NCBI GenBank assembly: GCA_949316235.1
Contig: OX438743.1
Coordinates: 18,907,771 to 18,971,770, forward strand
From: Oegoconia quadripuncta
Lineage: Eukaryota > Arthropoda > Insecta > Lepidoptera > Autostichidae
Direction: 5' to 3'
Length of the DNA stretch: 64,000 nucleotides
Part shown: piece after piece, positions 31,942 to 44,200 of the stretch
How positions within the stretch are numbered: the first letter of the stretch is position 1
Layout: the number at the start of each line of letters is the position of its first letter
Program-made: the position numbers and the translations under genes
Notes under the pieces: model-generated
Database searches by the model: none
Told to the model about the DNA's origin: nothing
The model's input: the letters and a program-made list of their open reading frames with translations, nothing else

Positions 31942-34175
31942 TTTTATGGTAAAAGAAATCCAAACATAGCCTCTGCAAAATACAAAATATGCTGTCGGAT
32001 TTTTAAATAGTTAAATAGTTTTAACTTCACTTTCACCATCATCATTATCCCACACTAGTCCGCTGCTGGACATAAAATACTAGGTGAGAGTATTAATAAT
32101 GATCTAGTCCATTTTATGAGACATTCTTAATAACGCCTATTGTCATAGAATCAACTATAAGAAACATTTCAGCGGCAAAATAAAATATTAATATATATAT
32201 ATTTAATTATATTTACAAAAGACCTCGAACTATATCGTTATGATGTTGGTAATCATGGAGACAACGATGATTAAGGTCCAAAGCAATATTATGGACCCTG
32301 ACAATTTTAACCCTCAATATACCTACTTATAAAATAGATGCAATGTATACTTAATAAATAAGTTGGATAATTATAAAGAATGTTACATGATTATTCAGTA
32401 TAATTATCAAGCAGTTATAGGAACCTATTACTATGGCTATACATAACTCAAACATCTAACCACAATTTTCGGGGGAGTTACGCACGGAGTCATAGCGGGT
32501 TCACATGCGGTCGCCAGTTATTCTATTAGGTACAAACCGTGTCCATGCTTATCCGATTTCTCCTCGGCCTGAATACGCCATCTGTTTATAAGCATACGTA
32601 ACAAAATTTTTTATTAAAATGAGTGAGATATGTCTAAATCTTATAGTCTCTGTCTTCTTTCAACAGCAGCCCGCAATCTAACAATGCCAATTATTATTTT
32701 AACATTAATAATGTACATAATACGTATAGGTAGCGTGTGCGATAAACAAATTTCAATAAAAATGTATTACTTAAATAAGTATACGTTAATTCAAGACATA
32801 TCAGTATAACTACACAATAAACATGACATATAAATATAGTTTAGCCATATACAATAATCACATAGGCTAGCTTAGTTATCACGTAACTATACCAGATGCA
32901 GTATGACAACCATAAATTGCACAATAATCGCTGTCAAACATCAAATTTGTATAACAGATTAGCAACCGCAACGCGATAGCCATGTATTTAGCAATGGAGA
33001 AACAATTTTACTTAGTTTGCCACCAATCGTGTGATAGCTGGCAATTAGTGGGTAATTTTACATGATAAGTCTGGCTTAGTTATAACTGACAGTAACTGGG
33101 TTGGAATTTGAACCGACTCCCAAACTAAACAGTAGCTTCGAAACCCTTTAGCGGGTAGATGGACAAATTCAATATTAACGAAAGAGGATAATTGTGTCAC
33201 TCGAAATTAATGAGTAACTAAGATGTTCATAATGTGATAAATATAAGTTCGTGTTTTGGGAAGAGACTGCGGACTTTTATAATAATAATAATAAAACGTT
33301 TATTGCAGGCATAAAAAACCCCATATATAAAAGTAAAATACAAATTAAAATACCCAAATCAAAATGATATAAAATAAAATAAACTAATTCAAAATAAAAC
33401 CCACTAACAAAGAACTTTGAAACTGCTGCTGATAACAATGGTTAATATTCATGGTCAATCTCACATATTGTCCATTTAATATTAAAAACAGCTACTTTAA
33501 TATCAATGTAAGATGAGTATTTAACTTTAGAATTTTTAAATTCAACATTTAGCAGAAATATTGCGAATCTAGACTGCCACCAAAGTATTAGCACCTATGA
33601 TATTAACATCATCTCCCAATTCAAACTTGGCTAGTTGCCAACTAGCCCTGACTACACACGGTTACTACTGAAGTTTTCCAAATGAGACCTCTCATTCTAC
33701 CTCTATCTCTACCATACTAATTGACAGAGACAACTCAAATTTGTCGAGCATTGTCGAGTATGATTCAGTAGTTGTTGAAGCATTTGACGAGAGGTCATTT
33801 AATTAGACGGTATTCTAACTAGTCTAGATATCTACTAGCATGTATATGAAATTGCAGCACTTAATAAAAATCCATGTAATTATTACCCTGTAAACATGAC
33901 ATACATATGAGCATGTTCAATGATTGCTGCTACCTATGGATGGATAAAATCTTTAGCGAGTTATTAAAGTCATTAAAAAGCTTTGATTGTACAAACTTGG
34001 ATCGCGTGACGGCGTAATATGTAGATAATGTTTTTGAAGTGGCGCCCGACGCGGGATTTTTATGTAACTAATATTTTCAATTCAAAGGGAATCAAACTAA
34101 TGGCATGTTTGTTGGCTTTTTATACCAGTTAATTATGTCATATTTTATCAATCGCAAAAACTTTTTATAAAGATA
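31942..34175. other. Intergenic or intronic DNA
   Basis: AT-rich; an AAT microsatellite at 33281-33296 next to AAACGTTTATTGCAGGCATA looks like a retroposon tail. A weak inverted repeat may surround 33670-33805. No gene is supported. Confidence 0.35.
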
Positions 34176-34177
34176 TA

Positions 34178-34440
34178 CAGGGTGAAATTTAATTCGTGTA
34201 AGTCCTGTTTACTGGTGACTCCACTCCTGATAACGAACAACTTTCCACTAGGAACCATAGCCAAATTCAGCCCAAAATAAGTGGACTTCCATACTAAAGG
34301 TGGTTTCAGAATGGTTTACTTTGTATGGGTAATCGATTTTTTTTTAATTAAATTCGGCTATGGTTCCTTGGCTTAAGTTGATTGTAATCAAAAGTGGCAT
34401 CACCACTTAATGGGAATTACACGAATTCAAATTCACCCTG
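34178..34440. mobile_element. Tc1/mariner-type MITE, TA duplication
   Basis: Left CAGGGTGAAATTTAATTCGTGTAA pairs with right TTACACGAATTCAAATTCACCCTG. TA flanks both ends (34176-34177 and 34441-34442). 263 bp, with a second inner inverted pair around GGAACCATAGCCAAATT and AATTCGGCTATGGTTCC. Confidence 0.94.
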
Positions 34441-34442
34441 TA

Positions 34443-36063
34443 GAAAGGTATCGGTAACTAACTTTAACGACATTTACAACATTACTTACCAATGTCATAA
34501 TAGTTTCAACAAGTGAATTTAATGGGTTGCTCATGTATAAACAAAGATCGCGTGTAAACCTATCAGACGAAACAATTCATTGGGCAGCGAGTGGCGCCCG
34601 ACCGGGGACAACACGATCGATGCATAAATACATTATTTAAACAGATATAGGCACCATTACCATTGCTACTTCCATTTGTGACATTCGAACATAACAGTTG
34701 CCCAGCGACTTTGACCAATGTATTACAAACAAAGCTGAATCGTAAAAGAACAAACGCGATAAAGATCTTTCTTTAGTTTTGTAGAAAGGAAAATGAGTCA
34801 TAAGAAAATGAAACCTTGCCGTAACATAAATAACATCTAGTAAATTATAACATAATTTAAACATGACCAAGTTGTTTAATCAATGATGGTTGTGACTATG
34901 TACGAGTCACGGAAATTAAATTACGCTCTCTCCTTTAATCTAAATTTGCAATCTTAGGCAATCGTATCATACGAGTAAGATTAAGCACACCATGAAACGG
35001 CAACAATTTGTGTTTATATTAATTAGTATTTTTAAGCCACGACAGAAAATATATGTTTGACAACGTTTTATATATGTGTGTTTGTGTGTATGTATGTGTT
35101 CTGTCTTTATCCGGATATATCTCAATGTGGACCAACCTGGATGCTATGATATGTTTAGTTCATCTGGTATTTTCTAAATTTTAAATTTATTCTTTTGTTA
35201 CTATTACCATTGGCCCATCAACCAGGTTGAATCACCTAATGTTAAGAGTGGATTAGACCTCACTTGGCATAAGACCAGCCCAGTTTTAACATCAATCACT
35301 TTGTATTAAGTAATAAACTCCAGGACTCATGCTAGTGATCATGTGTTTGAAAAACACGATTCCCTCAAATTTCCTCTATAGAAAAAAATCCAAAGGTACT
35401 TCTGAAAGTACAAATAAATGGCTGACATAGATAAATACTTTAGGTAGAATCATTAAACTTTGAGTTATAATTAAACCAAATGTGATCTAGTGCTTACATG
35501 TTTTATACTTTCGAAATATACATTAGTTCTGTAATAAAAAATATCTAGTATTTGCGTGCGCGAGAAATAGAATGAGCAGTATATACTTGTACAAATAAGC
35601 ATGCGAAAGAGCAGGATGGAGCTAAAATAAAGAAGAGTCTGAAGGTGGAAACGCGCTCACCCCGATTACCCAACTTATTTGGGGTACTAGGTATCTTATC
35701 TCAAACATCCACAGCAAAGCTATCAAGTATCATTAAGTTAAGTCAACTGTTTAGTTCTTATGCCGATGTATTACGTAGAAAACCTTACACAAAAAATTTT
35801 TTTTTGTTTAATAATAATATTTACCTTTGCTTAGACTTGACATGTATAAGAAAAATTAATTCTATATGGCGACCTTCGTCATGGAGGTCCTGTCTGAGAC
35901 GCTTGGAGGTAAGGTCTGGCTAGGACGCGTGGTTATGCAAGAATTTTAATTTAAGAAATTACATTATATTATTATAGACTAGTTATAGTAGATTACCATA
36001 TCTATTTCAAATACATATTCAAGGTTACATTAAATTTTGTTTGTGCCTGAAAGCAAAATGTTA
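34443..36063. other. Intergenic or intronic DNA with a SINE C scrap
   Basis: 35640-35712 is an inverted SINE C fragment (GAAGGTGGAAACGCGCTCAC to TCTTATCTCAAACA). 35870-35930 has a GGAG|GTAAGG donor-like string, but no matching exon can be named. A TG-rich stretch occupies 35069-35098. Confidence 0.4.
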
Positions 36064-36067
36064 CCCA

Positions 36068-36296
36068 TAATAATAATAATAAATAAATATTCTTAGACAT
36101 GCACACAGCGCCATCTAGTTCCACAGTAAGCAACTACAGGCTTGTGTCGTGGATACCAGATGGTTGATATACTACATAAATACATTTTTCTTTTGTAAAT
36201 AAATACTTATTATAAATGAAAACATCCATAACTCGGGTACACATGTCCGTATTCATCACACAAAAATATGCCCCTAGCGGGATTCGAATCCGCAAT
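36068..36296 (-). mobile_element. tRNA-derived SINE family B, copy 2 (head truncated)
   Basis: Body identical in layout to 27150-27425, but it breaks off right after the B box at ATTCGAATCCGC (36284-36295). The A-box part is lost. Confidence 0.85.
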
Positions 36297-36715
36297 ATTT
36301 TATTATTATCTATCTATGATGATTATGACTATTATTATCTTTAGTAAATGGCGATAGGGATTGCCTAACTCTATGAGAATGGACTCCAAAGCCAACTGTC
36401 AAATTTGACCAGTTCTGTCCAGTAGTGGACTTGTCACAGGCTGTTTGGTGATTCGTTCTTTCCCAATGAAGCAATATGGGGCTGTGGCCTTATTGTGTAA
36501 CTCAATGGGCAATGATTTAATTGTCATCTCTTTCGGCATTCATCGAATTTGATACTTGAAGACCTGTCAGTTCTGAAGGTGAAGCAAACAAGGGAATGAA
36601 CTGTATGAATACAGAATGAATCATCAACAGCCTGTTCGAATCCTCCATGGAATTCTCATGAATCGCTTGCCTTAATCGTCATATAGTGGGCAGGCGGGTT
36701 GGCGAACGCAGATTA

Positions 36716-37058
36716 TAACCGCCTCCGATTTTAACCGCCTCCGTGGCTCAATGTAAACAACATTGGGTTTACGATTCGGAGGTCGCAGGTTCGATCCCCA
36801 GCGGGGTACATGTTTAAGTACTCGGTTTGGTTGGTGGTAGGGCATTTAAATGTCCGCCAGGCTAGCTACCACCATCTTATCTAAATCTGCCGCCAAGCAG
36901 CAATGTTAATAGCATTGTTGTGTTCCGGTTGTCAGAGATAAGATAGCCAGTCCCCTAAATATGTTGGAGTTTCCGGGTCAGTACGCTTCCACCTTCGGCC
37001 TCATCTTTATTTAACATCAGGTGTGATTGAGGTCAAGTATCAACCCGTTATAAAAAAT
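36716..37058 (+). mobile_element. tRNA-derived SINE family C, copy 2
   Basis: Complete head (AACCGCCTCCGTGGCTCAAT), B box TCGCAGGTTCGATCCCCAG, and 3' end CATCAGGTGTGATTGAGGTC with a short A-rich tail. An extra partial head (AACCGCCTCCGATTTT) precedes it. Confidence 0.92.
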
Positions 37059-37077
37059 AAGGACTTCCGGAGCAATG

Positions 37078-37160
37078 ACGTTACGATCAATTAGTCGTCT
37101 TTTACGACACCGATGGGAAGAGGTTGGTCCTATTCTACGCTGCCGGGTACCACACGGCCA
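37078..37160 (+). repeat. Repeat family E fragment
   Basis: CGTCTTTTACGACACCGATG, GGAAGAGGTTGGTCCTATTC and TACCACACGGCC match the end of the copy at 2128-2400. Confidence 0.65.
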
Positions 37161-38385
37161 TAAAATATTTAAAAAAAACGTTTAAATTTTGAAATTAGAC
37201 TAATATTTAGTTCATTACCAGTGAAGTTAATACGGAGCTCCAGCCGTTCTCTCGAAATTTTGTCGAATTTGGAACGTGCAATGGAGTACAAAGTTATCAT
37301 GGAGTCTTCATGGAGTATAATAAGCATTACAGTACGTAACAAGTAACTGTGTCAGCAACAGATAGGAATAAAAGAGACATCACTTCATAACATATGCAGC
37401 TATAAGTATATTTGCAACAATTCCAATGGAAACTCGTAAAGAAACAACGTAGGTGATGATTTAAATCCAATTAAATCATGAATTCAAACGAAATTGCTCA
37501 ATAAACGTCGCTTGTAGGTTTGCAAATAATTTAAACTAAACTATGAAAAACTATTGTTTAACCGCCGACGGGAAACGACGGGTACTATCTGTTTGACGGC
37601 ATGTGTGTGTCACATCTCTGGAGTTATGCCCGGTTTCATTCTTCTTTCTTTCTTTTCTTGTATTAAAGATATACATTATATATAATTCGTAATGGTGGCT
37701 ATAATACACGAGGCGGAATTTCAGCCCGAGCTGAAGCCAAGGGCGTAATAGAGCCGAGTTTGTTTAACCAATATACGCACGTATATCGTACAACGTTTTT
37801 CAACATACTTGGGAGGAAACCGTATATAAAGCGCGGCGCCCGTAGGCCCAGTACGATTTTTTGAAGAAAAAAAAAAAACAATTTTAAACATATTTTATTA
37901 CTTACTGATATCCATAACACATATCAGCGATATTTTATTCACCGGGCTGATGGTGTTATCACTTGGCTGTATGAGACTTATGTTCTTTGCCATAGCAAAT
38001 AGTGCGGTTATAGAATATAACGTCACTATTTCCGTTTATAACACACGCATGTTTTATGAGCTGCTTGATATATCTAAAACCAGTGGAATCAGATCCACTT
38101 TACGAAAAAGTAAGTTGAAAAGTACTATAAAATTTAGTATAATCCAAGTCCTTGTTACATAATTAAATAGTTAGCTAGCAACTTGTTAAAGCTGTAAATA
38201 CCTAAATCGAAGACCCGGCCGCCCTGACCTGTTAACTGGGTAGGTAATATAACGTAGATATCTAAGCTATCATAAGAGTGTGATATGTTATACTGTTGGT
38301 GTACCTACCTAATAAAAAAAAAATATCTACTACGTTTCACGGAAACAAATTGACGACTTGTTTGGTGTCACCAACTCTGACTGCT
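37161..38385. other. Intergenic or intronic DNA
   Basis: 37690-37860 has unusual GC-richer text (ATACACGAGGCGGAATTTCA; TATAAAGCGCGGCGCCCGTA) that may be an uncharacterised repeat. No gene is supported. Confidence 0.35.
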
Positions 38386-38500
38386 ATATTAAAAGGTCGC
38401 GTCGCTGGTTCGAACCCCGCTAGGGGCATAATATATTTGTATGATGAATATATGGACACTTGGACCCGAGTTATGGATATTTACATTTATATTAAACACT
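38386..38500 (+). mobile_element. SINE family B fragment
   Basis: GCTATATTAAAAGGTCGCG, then GGTTCGAACCCCGCTAGGGG and GATGAATATATGGACACTTG. The 3' half is replaced directly by a SINE C body at 38503. A matching inverted head scrap lies at 39160-39210. Confidence 0.8.
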
Positions 38501-38502
38501 AG

Positions 38503-38898
38503 GCATTTTAAATGTCCGCCTGGCTAGCTACCACCATCTTATCTAAATCTGCCGCTAAGCAGCAATGTTAATAGCATTGTTGTGTTGCGATTGTCAGAGA
38601 TAAGATAGCCAGCCCCCCAAATGTATTGGGGTTTCCGGGTCAGTACGCTTCCACCTTCGAAGTCGAGGTCTTCACTTAACATCAGGTCAAATCAAATTAA
38701 ATCAAAAATCTTTTTATTTCGTAAGTTATAAGAATAACATTTGAAATCGTCATGACATACAGTTATCGCTCATTCACTAGGCAGTCTCCCCAGAGAAGAA
38801 CGAGCAAGAAAATCCGGGGCTGCTCTTTTTAAATAAGTCAAGTCAAGTCAGGGGTAGGTAATTGAGGTCAAGTACGAACCCGTCCTACATAAAAAAAA
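38503..38898 (+). mobile_element. SINE family C body interrupted by a non-LTR 3' end
   Basis: Family C runs from GGCATTTTAAATGTCCGCCT to CATCAGGT at about 38688. It is interrupted by 38689-38853, a family D retroposon 3' UTR (GAGAAGAACGAGCAAGAAAA) with TCAAA-type and CAAGT-type short repeats at its ends. It resumes with TAATTGAGGTCAAGTACGAA and an A-run. A nested insertion. Confidence 0.85.
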
Positions 38899-39115
38899 AC
38901 TAGCCTTCCGCCCGCGGCTTCGCCTACGTGTAATAACTTTATCGCGGTTATGTTTAATTTGTTTATCCCGCGGGAACTATTCTTTTTATCGGGATAAAAA
39001 TATTCTATCTTTTAATCCAGGGTATATTCTACCTATATACCAAATTCCATCCAAATCCGTTCAGCAGTTTCACCGTGATTGAGCAACGCATTTATAATAC
39101 TTATTAGATAGAAGT
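38899..39115 (-). mobile_element. Lep1/Helitron-like repeat copy
   Basis: ACTAGCCTTCCGCCCGCGGC, TTTATCCCGCGGGAACTATT and CCATCCAAATCCGTTCAGCA, the reverse-complement layout of 57888-58081. The 3'-like end CTAG and small GC hairpin fit a non-autonomous Helitron. Confidence 0.7.
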
Positions 39116-39783
39116 CAGATTAGATGATTGTATACTATAAGAAAAGTATTTATGTACACGCGACCTTTTAATATAGCAGTCAGAGTTGACCAAACAGGTC
39201 GTCCATTTGTTTCCATGAAACGATAAATAATTACGTAACATCTAATTTGTTCCTTCCTATCTTTAAATGTATTTCTGTATTCTAGTAGTGTATGTATGTA
39301 AATAACATATTATATTATATACCTATATGTATAGTATATTTGTCCTTCCGTAACTGCACTTTTTCTTCACCGTCCCGCACAAATGCTCTAACCACCACTG
39401 AGGTTGGCTGGAAGAGATCTCTATTAGAGATAAGCTCACCTTTGTACAATATTTCCGACTGATTGTCAACATGTTTTTTATGTGCAATAAAGAATACAAT
39501 AAATGACATGGCAATTTGTCATATCGTAATACCGAAAACAAAACCCTTTTCTGAAACGTCCTTTTCTGAACCTTTTAAGGTTCGATAGGGCTGCCAAGTG
39601 ATTGGCGATCGGGCGCGCCGCCCGGAAGCGGCCCGGATTGATTTCCACAACAATGGCCGACTTCTGCCAAATGCTCACTGACTTTTCACTTATCATTGTA
39701 CGATTGGCGCTCAATGCCGACTTTCATACTTTTCATAAAAATAAATGTATAGCTAGCTAGCTATCCATATCCTTACTGATAAT
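39116..39783. other. Intergenic or intronic DNA with SINE B head scrap
   Basis: 39160-39210 is an inverted SINE B head (GCGACCTTTTAATATAGCAG, CCAAACAGGTCGTCC). No gene is supported in the rest. Confidence 0.45.
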
Positions 39784-39784
39784 G

Positions 39785-40199
39785 GGTCTTTACCTATGAA
39801 ATTGGAGTTTTTTTTCTTCGTTAATCATATATACCAATTCCTGCAATTTTCAAAGCTATATCCAAATTTGTTTTTTATTTGGAAAATGGAATATTATTTC
39901 AAGGTTTCACATGAAATATTTTTTAATTTCTGGGCTAAATCACATAATAAAAAAAATTTGAACAGAGCTTGTTTCATGTGCTTCCCATAATCATTTCTTA
40001 GATTCGCTGAAACTTTTATAAAGCGGTTACTTTTAAAAATTAACGCTGCCTATACTTAACTTAATGTTATCCGATAATACACACAAAGTTTAGCTAAATT
40101 TGGATTTGCCGTTCCCAAAAAAAAATCAAAAATGTTTGTTTGAGAAAGCAGTCTTAATGAAATTCTTCATACAAAACGCCAATTTCATAGGTAAGGACC
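39785..40199. mobile_element. MITE family M7, copy 1
   Basis: Ends GGTCTTTACCTATGAAATTGG and inverted GGTCCTTACCTATGAAATTGG differ by one base. 415 bp. The same element occurs inverted at 41516-42042, sharing CGCTGAAACTTTTATAAAGC and most of the interior. Confidence 0.92.
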
Positions 40200-40505
40200 T
40201 AAATGGGGAGAGTAGGTATATGTCAGGTTTTCACGCCTAAATTGTTGCACCGATCATAGTGAAGGCAATTTGGCAGAGAGGTAGCCTGGCGATATACACA
40301 TAGGTTACTTTATTATTCGGGCAGAAAGGCAGTTTTCTTTTACGAGTACCAATACTAACCTTAACTTTTTATATTCAGAATATCTTCATTACACTTCAAT
40401 TGTCACCCCATATAGGGTATATTATAAATAGGTAATAACTATATGGAAAATTGAAAACCGCACACACTATTAAAATCTCATCTTGGTAAATATATAATAA
40501 TAATA
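40200..40505. other. Spacer
   Basis: About 300 bp of AT-rich sequence between MITE copy 1 and SINE A; nothing recognised. Confidence 0.3.
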
Positions 40506-40735
40506 ATAAATAAATATTTCGGACACTTACACCAATCATCTAGTCCCAAAGTAAGCAAAGCTTGTACTATGGATACTAGATAACGGATAAACATACATAA
40601 ATATTTATATAAACATCCATGACTCAGGAATAAATGTTCATATTCATCACACAAACATTTGCCCGTTGCGGGATTCGAACCCGCAACCGTTGGCTTCGCT
40701 GACAGGGTCACTATCCACTACACCAATCGGTCGTC
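40506..40735 (-). mobile_element. tRNA-derived SINE family A, copy 3
   Basis: Complete minus-strand copy: head GACGACCGATTGGTGTAGTG, B box GCGGGTTCGAATCCCGCAAC region, 3' end TTGGTGTAAGTGTCCGAAAT with an AATAAT-type tail. Confidence 0.92.
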
Positions 40736-40760
40736 AATAAAACAAATGTATAATTTAAAT

Positions 40761-41154
40761 ATACCGGATGAGTTTTTATACCGTAAGGAAAAAATAGGGC
40801 ATACTAGGTAAGTGAAATAGAAGTTATTGGCATAGGTAATTCAAGTTTTTTTTTTAAACAATCATCGATGCACGCGAAGGCCGGAGATTGATATGCGGCC
40901 AGCGGGATTCGTAGGGTTTCCAATCAATGCGAAATTTATTTCGAAGTCACAAGTTTTTTTTTTTAATTTATTTAATTTAATGATGTAATTAGGTATGTGG
41001 AAGAGGCTACAAACGCAACCGTCAATAGACACAACGCTTTTTCGATGTTGGTTTTGAAAAACAAAAAAAAATAAACTACCTATGCTAATACCTTCTATTT
41101 CACTTACCTAATATGCCATATATTTTTCCTTACAGTAATAAACTCATCCGGTAT
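40761..41154. mobile_element. MITE with ~75-bp TIRs
   Basis: ATACCGGATGAGTTTTTATA through AGTGAAATAGAAG pairs with CTTCTATTTCACTTACCTAA through AAACTCATCCGGTAT. About 394 bp with a GC-richer centre. AT/TA flanks. Confidence 0.9.
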
Positions 41155-41515
41155 ATTCGTACAGTATCATAACAAATACGTAACACTCAAACAATGAGGA
41201 GAACCTAACGGGTTGCATGAAATCGACTTAGAAAGATAGGCCACAGGAACTAATCTAATATTTTGACAATTAAGTATACTATTTATAAATACTTTGGATT
41301 TTTTTATCCGGGCTACAACAAGTCCGTCATTTGCGGTGCCCCTTTTCACAACGACATCTAAATAACTTCGTTGTTTTTGAATAACTATTTATTTTGGTGG
41401 CATTATTCATGTACAGTTTGTTGGAATATTTTGTTTGGATAAATTGTTATGTACGAATACATACAGCGTTGGGATTGAACAATACATACATAAATAAGTT
41501 GAAACTAATGTATTA
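41155..41515. other. Spacer
   Basis: No features recognised. The short minus-strand open frame at 41167-41349 shows no recognisable family. Confidence 0.3.
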
Positions 41516-42042
41516 GGTCCTTACCTATGAAATTGGCGTTTTGTATGAAGAATTTTATTAAGACTGTTTTCTCCATACAAACATTTTTGTTTTTTTTTGG
41601 GAACGACAAATCCAAATTTAGCTAAACTTTATGTGTATTATCGGATAACATTAAGTTAAGTATAGGCAGCTTTAATTTTTAAAAGTAACCGCTTTATAAA
41701 AGTTTCAGCGAATCTAAGAAATGATTATGGGAAGCACATGAAAAGAGCTCTCTTCAAATTTTTTTTATTATGTGATTTAGGCCAGGGCCCGCAGTCTCGA
41801 CATAGATAGCAACCGATTTCGGTCGTTAACTCCTAACGATCTTATTCTAAATGTTATAGTGTTCATAATCATATTGGTTTTTGTTGGAAGCCTGAATCGT
41901 AGTTTCAATGGAAATGTGAAACCTTGAAATAATATTCCATTTTCCAAATAAGAAACAAAATTTGGAAATAGCTTTGAAAATCGTAGAAATTGATACATAT
42001 GATTAACGAAGAAAAAAAACTCCAATTTCATAGGTAAAGACC
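41516..42042. mobile_element. MITE family M7, copy 2 (inverted, longer)
   Basis: Starts GGTCCTTACCTATGAAATTGG and ends with the complement of GGTCTTTACC. 527 bp; it contains about 130 bp (roughly 41780-41910) that copy 1 lacks. Confidence 0.9.
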
Positions 42043-42970
42043 CAATACTTCCAATTAACACACATCGAAAAATAATGGTAGTCGTTAACAGTTTTGATAT
42101 TATCAAACAAATATGTGGACAGGCTATTGGATGTTTGAACCATGTCACAACAAAGTGATGACAGTAATGACGATACGGAATCTGATACGGAAACGGAAGT
42201 CATAGGATCACTTTGTTGTTCTTCTGTCTGCTGTCATACACAAAAGTAAAACACAAATAAATTGGTGTAAAATAAAATAAACTCCACTAAAAAAGAAACA
42301 GTTTATCGGTCATTACATTAAGCACAAATTAATATGATTTTAGAAAATTTTAAACCCTATTTAAGCTTATCTTTCAATGTCATAATTCCACTAACTGATT
42401 TCGATTTGAGGTACAGTTGGCATCACAGTTATACGTACAGGGCTGTCTTATATCATTAATGGTAGGGTGAGGCCTATTCTTTAAATGCCCTTCTTATCTA
42501 GACTATCATTATAGAGAATTTACCTACTTCTCGTTGACTAAGAATCTTGATATTAAGCATTTAGGAGGGTTTCACATCCCAACTAATAGAAAAGAACCGA
42601 AAATATAAACCTATAAATAATTATATGTCAAATTATATCTTAACAAGATAAAGTTTGCGGCTTTTGTTTATACAATTTTGAGGTAACTTAAACATACATT
42701 TCAATATGTCATTTTAAAAAGTTTAACAGTTGTGATGTTGGGCAGATATATATTCTCAATCCCATCATGTGCATCAATAAAAAATCGTTCAAAAATATTG
42801 GGGGTAGATTCAATACACTTTCGATAGAATAGGGATTCGTTTATGACATAGGTATTAACGTTTACATAGTATTTTTTGGTAACAGTACGTTGAAAGTTTT
42901 ACAGTATTCACAGCAATAGTGGAAAATTATCACAGATAAGAAAGCGATAAGAAAGTTCTATGTGTATTTG
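42043..42970. other. Intergenic or intronic DNA
   Basis: No recognised features. Confidence 0.3.
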
Positions 42971-42973
42971 AAT

Positions 42974-43299
42974 CCGCCTCTTCCGTGGCTCAATGTAAAC
43001 AACATATGGTTTACGAATAGGAGGTCGCGGGTTCGATCCCCAGCCGATTACATGTTTAGTAATCGGGTTGGTTGGTTGTAGGGCATTTTAAATGTCCGCC
43101 TGCTAGCTACCACCATCCTAAATCTGCCACCAAACAGCAATATTATTAGTATTGTTGTGTTCCGGTTGTCAGGGATAAGATAGCCAGTTCCCCAAATATT
43201 TGGATAACTGGGTCAGTACGCTTCCACCTTCGGCCTCATCTTCACTTTACATCAGGTGTGATTGAGGTCAAGTGCTAACCCGTTTTGCATAAAAAAAAT
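42974..43299 (+). mobile_element. tRNA-derived SINE family C, copy 3
   Basis: Head CCGCCTCTTCCGTGGCTCAA (two extra bases), B box GCGGGTTCGATCCCCAGC, 3' end CAGGTGTGATTGAGGTCAAG and A-run. More diverged than the copies at 36.7k and 45.8k. Confidence 0.9.
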
Positions 43300-44035
43300 C
43301 TGTAAAAAGTTCATAATATCGAAACTCTATACAAAATGATTTTTATCAACTGCAAAAATAACTTTATATATTTTAAAATTTATATGCTGTCTACAGAACC
43401 CTACACTGCGTGTGTTCTGTCACGTATAGTCGGTTATCTTTAACGCAACCCCAAAAGACTTTCTGCAGTAGTGTGTGCAGTCGTTATCAGTTTCCGGTAG
43501 ATTTCCCGCGAGTAGGCGTGGGGGCGGCGGGAGCGACGAGCTATTTGGTAAATGTCACCATGGCATTTGGGCGCTCCATGGTGCGGTCTGGGATGTAACA
43601 AGGAAATTGGTGCCATTTCCTCAATTTATTCCTTAAAAGTCTCATTACTTAAATAATCGATGGCCATTGTTGATATTGAATTGACCACTTTCCAAAAGGA
43701 CTTCTTTTCCCTACTTTTCACACATTTTATTCTATACTAGCCTTGGGCCTGCGACTACGTCCGCGTGAAAAGGGAAAGGAAAATCAATTGCATAGCGCCA
43801 CCTAGCATTTCTTGTACAACTATTGGCACCGAATAATAAATAGCCTTATTTTCAAGGTTTCGTTGTTTTTACCCGACTGAAGAGAGGGTTGATTTTCGTG
43901 CGTATGTATACAGGATTCTTTAGTTTCTTGTTACCCCAAGATCCAAGTGTCATAGGATAGGTTATTTCACAAAAAGTAAACCACAGCCGAAGCAAGAGTT
44001 AAAGTATGTCAAAAAAAATTTAAGAGTAGGTACAA
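43300..44035. other. Intergenic or intronic DNA
   Basis: 43430-43600 is GC-richer (GAGTAGGCGTGGGGGCGGCG) with a short open frame that I cannot assign. 43737-43800 is a worn Lep1-like end (ACTAGCCTTGGGCCTGCGAC). A TACCCGACTGAAGAGAGGG block near 43870 is matched in reverse at 63490-63515. Confidence 0.4.
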
Positions 44036-44039
44036 TATG

Positions 44040-44200
44040 GGTATTATATTGTAGTCCAAAAAGAGAAAGACTGAGAATAAGCAACATGCAGCAGATTAAA
44101 GAGGAGTTGAACGTCATGTTTTATCAGGAGGTCAAGAGGAAGGCGGAGAGCAGAGAGAAATGGAAAAAGCTACACCGACAAGAGCAGGGCTCTTAAATAA
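44040..44200 (+). repeat. Retroposon C-terminal block, paired with inverted copy at 45487-45590
   Basis: CAGGAGGTCAAGAGGAAGGC, GGAGAGCAGAGAGAAATGG and AAGAGCAGGGCTCTTAAATA recur as reverse complement at 45487-45590. The text resembles the charged C-terminal end of a non-LTR ORF2, but it is short. Confidence 0.7.

Noticed and set aside
31556..31978. Repetitive proteins on both strands at the 48-bp array
   Set aside because: A 48-bp unit without stops stays open in several frames by arithmetic; no homology or codon evidence.
35870..35930. Exon ending at GGAG|GTAAGG
   Set aside because: Only a donor-like hexamer supports it; no acceptor, homology or frame continuity.
43410..43598. 62-residue open frame in a GC-richer patch
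   Set aside because: Neither strand gives a family I can name; kept only as part of the intergenic note.
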